In this document: in pieces, positions 1 through 8,929 of the stretch | Layout: each line of letters starts with the position of its first letter | Position numbering within the stretch: position 1 is the stretch's first letter | NCBI GenBank assembly: GCA_937899835.1 | Contig: CALCCE010000010.1 | Coordinates: forward strand, 1-64,000 | Source of the DNA: an uncultured Flavobacteriales bacterium | GTDB taxonomy: Bacteria; Bacteroidota; Bacteroidia; Flavobacteriales_G; Salibacteraceae | DNA length: 64,000 bases | Reading direction: 5' to 3' | Notes under the pieces: generated by a model | Database searches by the model: none | What the model was told of the DNA's origin: nothing | Seen by the model: only the letters and a program-made list of their open reading frames with translations | Program-made: the position numbers and the translations under genes

Positions 1-1619
1 TTTTTCCTTTGTCGGGTGCCATTGCGTTCTTTTTTGCTGTGGCGGCTGGTGCGGCTTATGCCCACCGATTTAAAGAAAACCGATGGCCTGGGATGACGGG
101 CCTGGTGCTGGGTTTTGCGATCAGTGTTATGGCCGCTCAGGGAGATGAGCCCTCCATGATTGGCGTACTGTTTGGCACCGTGGTTCAATTGGCCGGTTTG
201 GGCTACATGTATACCAAAACCAAACAATTGCCCTACGTGTCTGGGGCATTGGCCCTCTTGTCACAGCTGCTGATTATTTACTACGTATCAGACCCTACGG
301 CAGGCCTGCATACCTCTCTTTCGGTATGGATGTTTGAAAACGTGCCGATGTACAACAAGTTCCGCACGGTTTCTATGACTTTGGTGATGGCTCAGGTAGT
401 GGTTCCGGTACTTGCCTTCCTGGGATTAGATTACTTTTTGAAAAACCAGGAACTCGCCCGGAAAAACTTAGTATGGGTAGGAGTAGCCTTTGTTCTTACC
501 GGTGGGGTGAGCCTGTATTTCTACCTCTTTCCACATTCCGTAAATGATTTTTTTGCTACTGGTGAAGCCAACCGATTGACGAAGCAATTGGCAGACGCCA
601 ATTTTCCACAGTCGCAGGCCAAAGATTACATTGGCCAGTTGAGCATTGCACGAACAGCCATTTTCCAGTCCGATGCTCTACGAAGCGCTCTATTCATTAT
701 AGGTGGCCTTGGGTTGATACTGCTTTTTGCCTTTAAGATTTTGAAATCGCTTCCGGTCATTGCCGGATTGGGTTTGCTTATCCTGGCCGATATGTGGAAC
801 GTAGATACCCGCTACGTCAACAAAGACAATTTTGTGAGCAAGCGCCAGTATGACGTGCCTTATCAGGCCGATGCGGCCGATAACCAAATTTTGCAAGATC
901 CGGACATTCACTACCGGGTGTACAACACTACCCGTAGGCCCGACCAGGATGGGGTAACGCCTTTCTTTCACAAATCCATTGGTGGCTATCATGCGGCCAA
1001 GCTGCGCAGGGTACAAGACGTGATAACGGCACACCTGCTCCGTGGCAATCAGGAAATACTGCATATGCTCAATGCCAAATACGTGATTGTAGGTGCCAAA
1101 GAAGGCAGGGCTGCCCAGCGCAACTTCAACGCCTTAGGCAACGCCTGGTTCGTGAAAGAAGTAGCACAAGTGGCCAACCCAGACGAAGAATTGGCGGGTT
1201 TGAAAAACTTGCGTACGGCGGACAAAGCCATTTATGACCAGCGTTTCGCTGGTGAACTGGAAGGATTTACACCGAACTACGATGCACAGGGCGAAATCAC
1301 TTTGACCGACTATCACCCGGAAACTATGACCTACGCTTCTAATGCTGCGAGTGAGCAATTGGCGGTATTTTCGGAAATCTACTATGACAAGGGCTGGAAT
1401 GCGTACATCGATGGTAAGCTGGTACCGCATTTGCGGGTAAACTACGTGCTGCGCGCCTTGCGGGTGCCCGCAGGCCAACACCGCATTGAGTTCCGTTTTG
1501 AACCCAAATCGTATTCTATAGGGTCGAGTATTGCGCTCATATGTTGTCTGACCCTGATCGGTGGATTGGGCTTCCTGATCTTTCGATCGTTGAAGCCGGC
1601 TGCCGCACCCAAAGGATGA
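1..1619 (+). CDS. YfhO-family membrane protein, C-terminal part
   Basis: The frame is open to the left edge, so the N-terminus lies outside the window; about 538 residues are visible. The first half is a series of hydrophobic segments, followed by two more near residues 155-175 and 225-265, a soluble beta-rich region, and a last membrane helix near residues 505-525. The ending, with EIYYDKGWNAYIDG followed by LRVNYVLRALRVPAG, is the typical C-terminal signature of YfhO-like proteins, large polytopic membrane proteins linked to glycosylation of surface polymers in Gram-positives. In Bacteroidota they usually sit beside glycosyltransferases, as here. The stop codon overlaps the start of the next gene (ATGA), so the two are co-transcribed. 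Family call is fairly sure; the exact substrate is unknown. Confidence 0.8.
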   Translation, partial: FPLSGAIAFFFAVAAGAAYAHRFKENRWPGMTGLVLGFAISVMAAQGDEPSMIGVLFGTVVQLAGLGYMYTKTKQLPYVSGALALLSQLLIIYYVSDPTAGLHTSLSVWMFENVPMYNKFRTVSMTLVMAQVVVPVLAFLGLDYFLKNQELARKNLVWVGVAFVLTGGVSLYFYLFPHSVNDFFATGEANRLTKQLADANFPQSQAKDYIGQLSIARTAIFQSDALRSALFIIGGLGLILLFAFKILKSLPVIAGLGLLILADMWNVDTRYVNKDNFVSKRQYDVPYQADAADNQILQDPDIHYRVYNTTRRPDQDGVTPFFHKSIGGYHAAKLRRVQDVITAHLLRGNQEILHMLNAKYVIVGAKEGRAAQRNFNALGNAWFVKEVAQVANPDEELAGLKNLRTADKAIYDQRFAGELEGFTPNYDAQGEITLTDYHPETMTYASNAASEQLAVFSEIYYDKGWNAYIDGKLVPHLRVNYVLRALRVPAGQHRIEFRFEPKSYSIGSSIALICCLTLIGGLGFLIFRSLKPAAAPKG

Positions 1620-2917
1620 AACGGGTACTGATTGTAGTGTATTACTGGCCTCCGAGCGGAGGTGCCGGGGTACAACGTTGGGTCAAGCTGAGCAAATACC
1701 TGCACCAGTTTGGCTGGGAACCCGTCATCTTTACGCCCGAAAACCCCGAAGCACCTTTGCAAGATAAGGGCTTGCTCAAGGAGGTGCGTGAGGGAATGGA
1801 GGTGATCAAAACTCCTATTTGGGAACCCTACTCGCTCTACAAGCGCTTTACTGGAAAAGGGAGTCAGGAAAAAATTAGTCCTGGGGTGTTGCTCGAAAAC
1901 CGCAACCGGAGTTTCACCGAAAAGCTCTCGGTTTGGATCAGGGGTAATTTCTTTGTGCCAGACGCCCGTAAATTTTGGGTAAAACCTTCGGTAAAATTTC
2001 TGCACAAGTACCTGGAGGAGCATACCATTGATGCTATCGTTACTTCAGGGCCTCCCCATAGCATGCACCTGATTGCACTGGGATTAAAACAACTGCGCCC
2101 CATTCCCTGGATTGCCGATTTTCGTGACCCGTGGACCAACATTCACTACCACGATGAACTGATGCTTGGACCTCGTGCTGCCCAAAAACACCAACAATTG
2201 GAACAGGCTACCCTGGATACGGCAGACCATGTGGTGACGGCAAGCTATTCGATGGAGCGTGACTTTGTGGCGCAAGGAGCTCAAAGTGTTTCCACGGTAA
2301 CCAACGGTTATGATGCCGCTGATTATGCCAATGCGGCACCGGTTTTAGATGAAAAATTCACCCTCACCCACATTGGTACGCTGTATGGTTCCCGCAGCCC
2401 TGAAGCCCTTTGGGCTGCCCTGGGATCGCTGATTCAATCCCAACCGGGTTTTGCGGAGGTATTCACCTTACGCCTGGTGGGCAAAACTGATCCTGAAGTG
2501 TACGCAGCAATTGAGCAGCACGGGCTTACGTCCTATCTCGACGATCGTGGCTATGTAAGCCACCATGAGGTTATTGACTTTCAGCGCCAAACGCAGTTGT
2601 TGTTGTTGATTTTTTCTGAGGCGGAACGCACCATTATACCGGGAAAGGTTTTCGAATACCTGGCCGCACGCCGGCCCGTGCTATGCATTGGTTCTCCTGA
2701 GTGGGATGCGCCTCAAATTCTATCTAAAGAAGAGGCTGGCGCCACTTTCGACTTTCAAAATAGTGAGGGCATCCGCGCCCAACTCCAACAGTGGTTTGAA
2801 GCTTTCCAAGGCGGTGGTTTGCATCCCAAAGAGAAAGACATCAGCCGTTATAGCCGCACCGAACTGGCCCGCAAATATGCGGGCTTATTGGATAAAGTAG
2901 CTACAAACAAAGCTTAG
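1616..2917 (+). CDS. Glycosyltransferase, GT-B fold (GT4-like)
   Basis: A 433-residue cytosolic glycosyltransferase. I chose the ATG at 1616 because it gives the classic opening MKRVLIVVYYWPPSGGAGVQ, with the glycine-rich acceptor-side loop of two-domain GT-B enzymes, and overlaps the previous stop by four bases. The C-terminal half carries the donor-binding region, with HIGTLYGSRSPEALW, LVGKTDPEV and KVFEYLAARRPVLCIG; the Glu in the last motif is the usual nucleotide-sugar contact. The frame is open further upstream, to 1541, but that extension lies inside the previous gene. It is translationally coupled to the YfhO-like gene and convergent with a flippase (four-base overlap), which points to surface glycan assembly. 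The sugar transferred cannot be told. Confidence 0.85.
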   Translation: MKRVLIVVYYWPPSGGAGVQRWVKLSKYLHQFGWEPVIFTPENPEAPLQDKGLLKEVREGMEVIKTPIWEPYSLYKRFTGKGSQEKISPGVLLENRNRSFTEKLSVWIRGNFFVPDARKFWVKPSVKFLHKYLEEHTIDAIVTSGPPHSMHLIALGLKQLRPIPWIADFRDPWTNIHYHDELMLGPRAAQKHQQLEQATLDTADHVVTASYSMERDFVAQGAQSVSTVTNGYDAADYANAAPVLDEKFTLTHIGTLYGSRSPEALWAALGSLIQSQPGFAEVFTLRLVGKTDPEVYAAIEQHGLTSYLDDRGYVSHHEVIDFQRQTQLLLLIFSEAERTIIPGKVFEYLAARRPVLCIGSPEWDAPQILSKEEAGATFDFQNSEGIRAQLQQWFEAFQGGGLHPKEKDISRYSRTELARKYAGLLDKVATNKA

Positions 2918-4404
2918 GTGTTTCGTCGAATCGTCCCCAGTAGCTTGTTGACCATTCCGGCAATTTCTGGCGAAAGCTTGAAGTAGAGCACCGCTCCGCC
3001 AAAGAGCCCCAAAACGATGACCGATCGATACAGAATGTTTACCAAGGGATGACCAAGGTCGGGCAGGTAAAGTCCAAGGGCCATTACCCCACAAGTGAGC
3101 AGCAATATCCAAAGGGATTTGATGCTGAAGGGCTGAATGTGAAATTTGTAGAACACCAGTAAGAACTTCAACAGGTTGAAAATAAAGATAGAAATGGCAG
3201 TTGCCATCGCAGCGCCAGTGATGCCATAAATTGGAATGAGCCAAAGGTTGTTGACGATGGCCAGACCAACGAGAGCGGACATGATGCCGAGGTTGTAGCG
3301 GTAAAAATTCGACATAAGAATGATCTCGTTGTTCACTCCGGTGGCCATGTCGAATACCACGGCAAGACCAATCCAAAGAACTACGTATTTCCCCTCAGCA
3401 AACACCTCAGAATTAGGAATCAAAGCAAAAAGGTCGTCTATCCCTATCCAAATGGGGGTGAGCAAAGCGCAGCCTAATACCATCTGGGTGAGGGCAGATT
3501 TTTTATAAAGCGTTTCAATCTCTTTGGGCCGGTTGTTTTTTATGGCATTGGCAATTACCGGCATCGAAATGAGGTTGATCGAGCGCTTGGGCATTTCAAT
3601 GGTGAGGCCAATAAACAAGGCAATGGAATAAATGCCTACGTTGTCCAAATCCAGCATGGAGCCTATCATCCAGCCGTCTATTTTGGTGACAATCATTCCG
3701 GCAAAACCGCTCAGAATAATAAATAGTCCGTAGGTAAACGCTTCTTTAATGAAGGATTTGTCGATGCCCTTGAGGTTGAAAATGGGTTTTTGAGGTGATA
3801 AGCGATAGATATAGCCCAATACCAAAAGGAGGTTGATGCCGAATGCTCCTATGTAACCCATGATCAAAGTAGTGCGGCTCAAGTCGAACACGGCGATGCA
3901 AACCAACAACGCCATCACTATAATCCGAAAAACGACCTCCTTGATAAATTTAGGCACCGCGATACGAAACAGTGCCCGGCTCATTGTGTCTGCCACGTTG
4001 CGAAACACTACAATGAAGGTGAGGGGTATGAGCCACAAGTAATATTCAACAATCAGCGGAGAGGTTTCTATAAAGTTCTCCAGAAAAGTATCCTGAAACA
4101 GCAGGAAGATTGACATGGCGAAAAAATATCCCAGGAAAGGAATGAGGGTGACGAGCCATAAGAATTGTCCATACCGCTCCTCGTCGTTTTTGAAGAAGGG
4201 ATGGTATTTTAGGATAATGCCGTTTACACCTAACTGGGCAATGGGAGCGATCAGCAGGGATATGTTGGTCATTAAGTTGAGCAAGCCGATTTCTCTGACT
4301 TCCAGAAAGGCCGGAAAAAGCCAAAGCGTGTTGAGTGCCCCTATGGCTACTCCAATGTAGGAAACGATGGTGGTTTTGACTCCTTGCCGCGCAATTACTC
4401 CCAT
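2914..4404 (-). CDS. Polysaccharide/lipid-linked sugar flippase (Wzx/MATE-like)
   Basis: A 496-residue integral membrane protein with about 14 hydrophobic helices spread over its whole length, the usual size and layout of oligosaccharide flippases of the MVF/MATE superfamily. These move lipid-linked glycan repeat units across the inner membrane. The N-terminus (VIARQGVKTTIVSYIGVAIG, then the TLWLFPAFLEVREIGLL stretch) is characteristic of Bacteroidota Wzx-like proteins. Divergent from the hydrolase at 4484, it has an exact -7 promoter box (TATTTTTG) 17-24 bases upstream of its start. A second flippase-like gene lies at 41535, so the organism may export at least two glycans from this region. 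Confidence 0.85.
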   Translation of the reverse strand: MGVIARQGVKTTIVSYIGVAIGALNTLWLFPAFLEVREIGLLNLMTNISLLIAPIAQLGVNGIILKYHPFFKNDEERYGQFLWLVTLIPFLGYFFAMSIFLLFQDTFLENFIETSPLIVEYYLWLIPLTFIVVFRNVADTMSRALFRIAVPKFIKEVVFRIIVMALLVCIAVFDLSRTTLIMGYIGAFGINLLLVLGYIYRLSPQKPIFNLKGIDKSFIKEAFTYGLFIILSGFAGMIVTKIDGWMIGSMLDLDNVGIYSIALFIGLTIEMPKRSINLISMPVIANAIKNNRPKEIETLYKKSALTQMVLGCALLTPIWIGIDDLFALIPNSEVFAEGKYVVLWIGLAVVFDMATGVNNEIILMSNFYRYNLGIMSALVGLAIVNNLWLIPIYGITGAAMATAISIFIFNLLKFLLVFYKFHIQPFSIKSLWILLLTCGVMALGLYLPDLGHPLVNILYRSVIVLGLFGGAVLYFKLSPEIAGMVNKLLGTIRRNT

Positions 4405-4420
4405 GCTGAACCGCTAACTC

Positions 4421-4428
4421 CAAAAATA
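4421..4428 (-). promoter_or_regulatory. -7 promoter box for the flippase gene
   Basis: On the minus strand the octamer TATTTTTG matches the Bacteroidota consensus TAnnTTTG exactly. It ends 16 bases before the ATG of the flippase. No convincing -33 TTG is visible at 17-23 bases further upstream. Confidence 0.5.
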
Positions 4429-4483
4429 GCCTTTTCGTGTAGACCACCTCTCTTATACCAATGCTGATGGCTACTTTTATGCC

Positions 4484-5155
4484 ATGAAACTCTATTGCAT
4501 CAGTGGGTTAGGAGCAGATGAACGTGTGTTCCAATTCCTCGACCTACCTGATTTTGAGGTAATTCATATGCCTTTCATCCCCCTATTGCCGGGTGAGGGG
4601 CTGGTGCAATATGCGCATCGGATGGCCGAGACCTATCGTCCGGAGCCCGGTAGCTGGTTGATGGGCACTTCGTTTGGTGGCATGCTGGCGCAAGAGGTGA
4701 GCCACTTGATTGATTTTGAGCAATTGGTATTGGTTTCCACCGTGACCCAAAGGCAAGAGTTTCGGGTGCTGTTTCGTTTAGCCGATCGTTTGCGCCTCAC
4801 CGAAATGCTAAAACCGGCGTGGTTTTCGGGTCCCGGTCCATTGGCTCGGTGGTTTTTCACAGCGCACGCATCGCCTCAACGCGAAATTTTGGATACCATC
4901 TTAAGTGAATTGGAACCCACTTACCTCAACCGGGCGATACCTGCCATAGCAGGATGGCAACCCAAAGCCTTGTCTACACCCGTACTGCGCTTGCACGGAA
5001 CAGCCGATCGAATATTCCCTTTCCATCGGATCGGGCCTTGTGCTGCATTGCCGAGTGCCGGCCACCTTGCCCTCATGACCCACGCACCGCTCATTAGTGC
5101 TTTACTCGCCGAAACCCTGGCGGTGCACCAACAGAAGAAAAAACAGAAAATTTAA
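4484..5155 (+). CDS. Small alpha/beta-hydrolase
   Basis: A 223-residue protein of the alpha/beta-hydrolase fold without signal peptide. The start MKLYCISGLGADERVF holds the oxyanion-hole region, GTSFGG (about residues 62-67) is the nucleophile elbow with the catalytic Ser, HGTADRIFP (about residue 175) supplies the acid Asp, and AGHLALM (about 194) the His. The full triad is therefore present. It resembles short esterase-like hydrolases found beside cell-envelope genes in Bacteroidota; substrate unknown. Its stop overlaps the stop of the aminotransferase gene on the opposite strand by four bases. Confidence 0.75.
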   Translation: MKLYCISGLGADERVFQFLDLPDFEVIHMPFIPLLPGEGLVQYAHRMAETYRPEPGSWLMGTSFGGMLAQEVSHLIDFEQLVLVSTVTQRQEFRVLFRLADRLRLTEMLKPAWFSGPGPLARWFFTAHASPQREILDTILSELEPTYLNRAIPAIAGWQPKALSTPVLRLHGTADRIFPFHRIGPCAALPSAGHLALMTHAPLISALLAETLAVHQQKKKQKI

Positions 5156-6279
5156 CGGGCGGCAGCCTCTACCGAGCGCTTCACCACATCGATCACGTGC
5201 TGAATTTGCGCTGCTGTCATGCCTACCCAGCAAGGAATGTCGACAAAAGACTGGTGGATTTTTTCCGACTTGGGAAAATCACCTTCCTTGTAGCCATACA
5301 TTTCCCGGTAAATGGGTTGCAGTGGAATGAGCGGGAAAGAAATCCGCCAATCCACACCCGCTTCACGCATCAGCACCAACACCTTGTCGCGGTCGATGTG
5401 TTCGGCCAGGCGAAGGCTGTAAATGTACCAGCTGTGTTGCGTCACGTACTCGGGAATAAAAGGCGTTTCAATCCAGGGATGCTCCTTGAAACCCACTTGG
5501 TAAGCAGCAGCAATCTTGCTCTTTTCCGAGATGACCCAATTCACACGATTGAGTTGAGGAATGGCGAAAGCTGCAGTAACGTCCGTCATGCGGTAGTTGT
5601 GGCCCACCATAGTGTGGTAGTAGCGGTCGGTTTGCCCTTGGTTGCGCACAATGCGCACCACCTCATTGATTTGGTCGTCGTTGGTGGTCACCAGACCACC
5701 CTCGCCAGAGGTTATGCCCTTGTTGGCAAACAGGGAAAAAGAATGTGCATCGGCTTGGGCACCAATACTTTTGCCTTTGTAGCTTCCCCCAAACGATTCG
5801 GCCGAATCGGCGATGACCTTGAGGTTGTGCCGTGCCGCCATTGCCATCATAGCGTCATAATCAATCGACAATCCCTTCAGGTCCACACACATGATGGCCT
5901 TGGTTTTCGGGGTGATCTTGGCTTCAAAAGCATCCGCCTCCACATTAAAGGTCAGCGGGTTTTCCTCTACAAACACCGGAATGGCGTTGCAATACACAAT
6001 GGCGTTGGCCGAACTGATGTAGGAGTTGGCCGGAACCAACACTTCATCGCCGGGCTTCACACCAGCCGCCAGCAAGCAGGCGTGCAGGGTGCCAGTACCG
6101 GTATTGAAGGCAATGGCATGTTTAGCACCAGTGTAATCACAAACCAGTCGCTCAAATTCTTTCACACGTTCACCCATGGTGATCCAGCCACTTTTGATTT
6201 GCTGGTACACCGCATCGGCTTCTTCATCCCCGATGTAGGGCATTGCAATCGGTATCATCTCCATCTCAGAGCGCTTCAT
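5152..6279 (-). CDS. DegT/DnrJ/EryC1-family sugar aminotransferase
   Basis: A 375-residue PLP-dependent aminotransferase that would convert a keto nucleotide-sugar to the amino sugar using glutamate. The opening IPIAMPYIGDEEADAVYQQI, the small-residue motif FNTGTGTLHA, the Asp-containing VIADSAESFGG and the PLP-lysine region FANKGITSGEGGL are all in the right order for the DegT family (PseC, LegC, WbpE, perosamine synthase). It is the last gene of the long minus-strand operon. The first ATG (6279) overlaps the upstream gene by 14 bases; ATG at 6264 is also possible and would give 370 residues. The specific sugar is not readable, but neighbours suggest a legionaminic/pseudaminic-type or a 2,3-diamino uronate pathway. 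Confidence 0.88.
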   Translation of the reverse strand: MKRSEMEMIPIAMPYIGDEEADAVYQQIKSGWITMGERVKEFERLVCDYTGAKHAIAFNTGTGTLHACLLAAGVKPGDEVLVPANSYISSANAIVYCNAIPVFVEENPLTFNVEADAFEAKITPKTKAIMCVDLKGLSIDYDAMMAMAARHNLKVIADSAESFGGSYKGKSIGAQADAHSFSLFANKGITSGEGGLVTTNDDQINEVVRIVRNQGQTDRYYHTMVGHNYRMTDVTAAFAIPQLNRVNWVISEKSKIAAAYQVGFKEHPWIETPFIPEYVTQHSWYIYSLRLAEHIDRDKVLVLMREAGVDWRISFPLIPLQPIYREMYGYKEGDFPKSEKIHQSFVDIPCWVGMTAAQIQHVIDVVKRSVEAAAR

Positions 6280-7261
6280 TTTTCAGGTTTCGAAGGTAAT
6301 AATTCTTATACCAGGATAAGGTGGGTTGCAGGCCCTCTTTCAAAGAAACCCGCGGGGTGTAGCCCAAAGCCCGCAATTTTGCTACATCCGGGCACCTTCG
6401 TGGAGTGCCACCAGGAGCTTTGGGGCTCGTTTTTAAAGTCAGCTGCACACCGTAGATCCCGGCCATTGCCCGGGCCAAATCGGCCATGCTGATCTCGTCT
6501 TCACGGCCTACGTTGTAGGTTTGCCCTGCCTCTCCTTGAAAAGCCGCCAACAAAGTGCCTGCCACTGCATCTTCGATGTAGCAAAATGCCCGGGTTTCTA
6601 ATCCGTCTCCTTGCAAGGTGATGCTACCCGCATTTTGGGTAAATCCCTGTGTGGCGTCCACTATTTTTTTGGCCAGTTGGGGAATCACATGTTTGAAACC
6701 CATGGCCGGGCCATAGATGTTGTGCGGCCTAAAAATGATCTTTTTCAATCCCTCCCGTTCGAGGTAGTGCGAAGTCAATATTTCACCCAGCAATTTAGAG
6801 CCGGCATAAGAGTAGCGCGGGTTGCTAATGTCTGGGATAGAGCCGGAAATGTTTTCGGGGGTAGGAATGATGTTGGGCGACTGATAAATTTCTGAAGAAC
6901 TGGCAAACACAAAGGTGTGTACCGAATCCGTTTTTGCCACGCTGTCGCTGATGTTGAGGTGTCCCCGAATTCCCACATCCAACACCAATTTCGGGTATTG
7001 GTAGAAATACTGGGTTCCGTTGATGAATGCCAGGTGAAACACCACTTCCATACCGGCCACTGCAGCATCCACTGCCTCAGGGTGGCGGATGTCTCCTTCC
7101 ACAAATTCAATTTGATCAAGAATGTCGTGCAAGTTCTCCAGCGTACCACGCGAGTTATTGTCAAAAACCCTTACGTGATGTCCTTGGGCCAACAACCCAC
7201 GCACCAAACCCGAGCCGATGAAGCCACTACCACCCGTGACCAATACCTTGCTTTTAGGCAT
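6266..7261 (-). CDS. Extended SDR, NAD-dependent sugar epimerase/dehydratase
   Basis: A 331-residue nucleotide-sugar enzyme. The start at 7261 gives MPKSKVLVTGGSGFIGSGLV with the Rossmann GxxGxxG. The catalytic region shows SSSEIYQSP and then YAGSKLLGE, the YxxxK pair of short-chain dehydrogenases. RPHNIYGPAMG and GDGLETRAFCYIEDAV are substrate-side motifs of extended SDRs that act on UDP-, dTDP- or GDP-sugars. It overlaps the end of the upstream dehydrogenase by eight bases and the start of the DegT gene downstream, so the three are probably co-translated. Whether it is a 4-epimerase or a 4,6-dehydratase cannot be decided by eye. Confidence 0.82.
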   Translation of the reverse strand: MPKSKVLVTGGSGFIGSGLVRGLLAQGHHVRVFDNNSRGTLENLHDILDQIEFVEGDIRHPEAVDAAVAGMEVVFHLAFINGTQYFYQYPKLVLDVGIRGHLNISDSVAKTDSVHTFVFASSSEIYQSPNIIPTPENISGSIPDISNPRYSYAGSKLLGEILTSHYLEREGLKKIIFRPHNIYGPAMGFKHVIPQLAKKIVDATQGFTQNAGSITLQGDGLETRAFCYIEDAVAGTLLAAFQGEAGQTYNVGREDEISMADLARAMAGIYGVQLTLKTSPKAPGGTPRRCPDVAKLRALGYTPRVSLKEGLQPTLSWYKNYYLRNLKNEAL

Positions 7262-8918
7262 TCCCAAGTCCTCCAAACACAATTCCTTTCTCTCGTTTGA
7301 GCACCATCGGATTGAAGAGGTGCCAGGTATCAATAAACACGGCCGGTTTGTTCATTAAGGCCAGTAGTTTGCTCAGGTCCCACTTGAGGTAACTCTTGTG
7401 GTTGTTGAGCACCACGACCGCATCTGCATTGCGAAACGCCTCTTCCAGGCCCACCGCCTTAACGCCAAGTGCCGTTAACTCAGCGGCATCTACAATTGGA
7501 TCGTAGGCACAAACGTGCTCCTTGCTCTCCAGTGCATTGAGCAGCCAAACCGAGGTGGACTCCCGCAGATCAGACGTTTCCGGATGCCCTTTGAACGCCA
7601 TACCGATCAAGCTGATTTTAGCCGTTAGGGGATCTTTGTTGAGTTCGTTGAGTCGGGCATAGAGTTTTTCTTTGATCAGTTGTGGGCCTGCTTCGTTGAT
7701 TTTTCGGGCCTTGAAAATCATGGAAGAATCAAGGCCGTTTTGTTCAAACACATTGCCCAGGATGTAAGGGTCTTTCGAGAGGCACGGGCCACCCACGCCC
7801 GGAGAGGGTACCGGAATTTCATTGCGGCTATACCCGTAGTTCACTGCGCGAATCAGATTGTTGAGGTCGAGGCCCAACAGCTCGGTGAGGCGCGCCACCT
7901 GATTGGCAAAACTGAACAAGTGATCGCGAAAAGAGTTGTCGATCAACTTGCACAACTCTGCTGCTTCCAGCGACTCCACGTCGATGACGGTAGGAGTAAA
8001 CGTGTGGAACAGGCGCGAGGTGGTTTCAAACGAACGTTGGTCCAACGCGCCCACAATTTGTGGGTTGTGTTCCAATTCCTTGAGGGCCACCCCTTCGGCG
8101 GTGCGTTCCGGGGCAACGGCCAACATAAAATCTTCTCCGGCTTTGAGCCCAGAAGCTTTTTCCATCGCAGGCAAAACTACATCGCGGGAGCATCCTACCG
8201 GAACCGTGGAGCGTAAAATCACCAGGTCTCCCTTTTCCAGGATGGAACCAATGCTGGCCACCGCAGCTCGGATGTATTCCAGGTTGGGCAATTTTTCTTC
8301 GCTTACCAGGGGTGTTCCCACCGTGATGATGTATACATCGGCCCTGGCTTCGTTGATGGAAGTAGTGAATTTGAGCCGATTGCCCACCACCAGGTTGAGG
8401 TAGCGGTCGAGTCCCTCTTCATAAAATGGAGGCTTTTTCTGCCACAATTGCTCTACCATCCGCTCGTTGGTATCGAACCCACAAACGTTGAAGCCCGAAT
8501 CGGCCATCAAGGCACCCAGGGTAAGGCCCACATAGCCCATGCCCAAAATGGTGACCCGTTTGTTTTTAACATTTTCGTTTTCGTGAACCTGCTTGTAGCT
8601 GTAGTAGCCAATCACGCGGTTGTCGGGCGCTACCACGGGAATAATTTTGAACTTGTTGGACAACAGCTGGTTGGCTTCCTTTTCTGACATCTGCTCGGTG
8701 ATGAAGGTCGGATCGTTGTTCATCACCAAAGCCACTGCATCCTTGATCGTTAGGCCCTTCATGAAGCCCCGGCGTAGGTCGCCGTCTACCACCGTTCCTT
8801 TTAGCCGTTGCCGATCATCCACCACGATCAACGCCTTTTTGCGGGTTTGGTCGAGTTGGGTCAGCGCTTCCAGCACACTGGCACTTTCGTGAATCAACAA
8901 TCGGGTGGCATCTTGCAT
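7254..8918 (-). CDS. CBS-domain pair fused to nucleotide-sugar 6-dehydrogenase
   Basis: A 554-residue fusion. Residues 1 to about 115 form a CBS pair (LLIHESASVLEALTQLD, ALIVVDDRQRLKGTVVDGDLR, then PTFITEQMSEKEANQLL and IIPVVAPDNRVIGYYSY), a nucleotide-sensing module. From about residue 120 follows a UDP-GlcNAc/ManNAc-type dehydrogenase: Rossmann VTILGMGYVGLTLG, the VGTPL region, LRSTVPVGCSRDVV, PERTAEG, the substrate Lys/Asn helix LCKLIDNSFRDH, and GVGGPCLSKDPY with the catalytic Cys. Such enzymes oxidise the C6 hydroxyl of a UDP-sugar to a carboxylate with two NAD. Standalone members are about 430 residues; the extra length is the CBS pair, which more often precedes nucleotidyltransferases in legionaminic-acid loci. 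Regulation by an adenine or sugar nucleotide is an inference. Confidence 0.88.
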   Translation of the reverse strand: MQDATRLLIHESASVLEALTQLDQTRKKALIVVDDRQRLKGTVVDGDLRRGFMKGLTIKDAVALVMNNDPTFITEQMSEKEANQLLSNKFKIIPVVAPDNRVIGYYSYKQVHENENVKNKRVTILGMGYVGLTLGALMADSGFNVCGFDTNERMVEQLWQKKPPFYEEGLDRYLNLVVGNRLKFTTSINEARADVYIITVGTPLVSEEKLPNLEYIRAAVASIGSILEKGDLVILRSTVPVGCSRDVVLPAMEKASGLKAGEDFMLAVAPERTAEGVALKELEHNPQIVGALDQRSFETTSRLFHTFTPTVIDVESLEAAELCKLIDNSFRDHLFSFANQVARLTELLGLDLNNLIRAVNYGYSRNEIPVPSPGVGGPCLSKDPYILGNVFEQNGLDSSMIFKARKINEAGPQLIKEKLYARLNELNKDPLTAKISLIGMAFKGHPETSDLRESTSVWLLNALESKEHVCAYDPIVDAAELTALGVKAVGLEEAFRNADAVVVLNNHKSYLKWDLSKLLALMNKPAVFIDTWHLFNPMVLKREKGIVFGGLGNA

Positions 8919-8929
8919 GGCAAATCGGA

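Noticed and set aside
5197-6492. A 431-codon open frame on the plus strand
   Set aside because: It is entirely antisense to the DegT and SDR genes, has no family motifs and is rich in His/Arg/Val as expected of a shadow frame.
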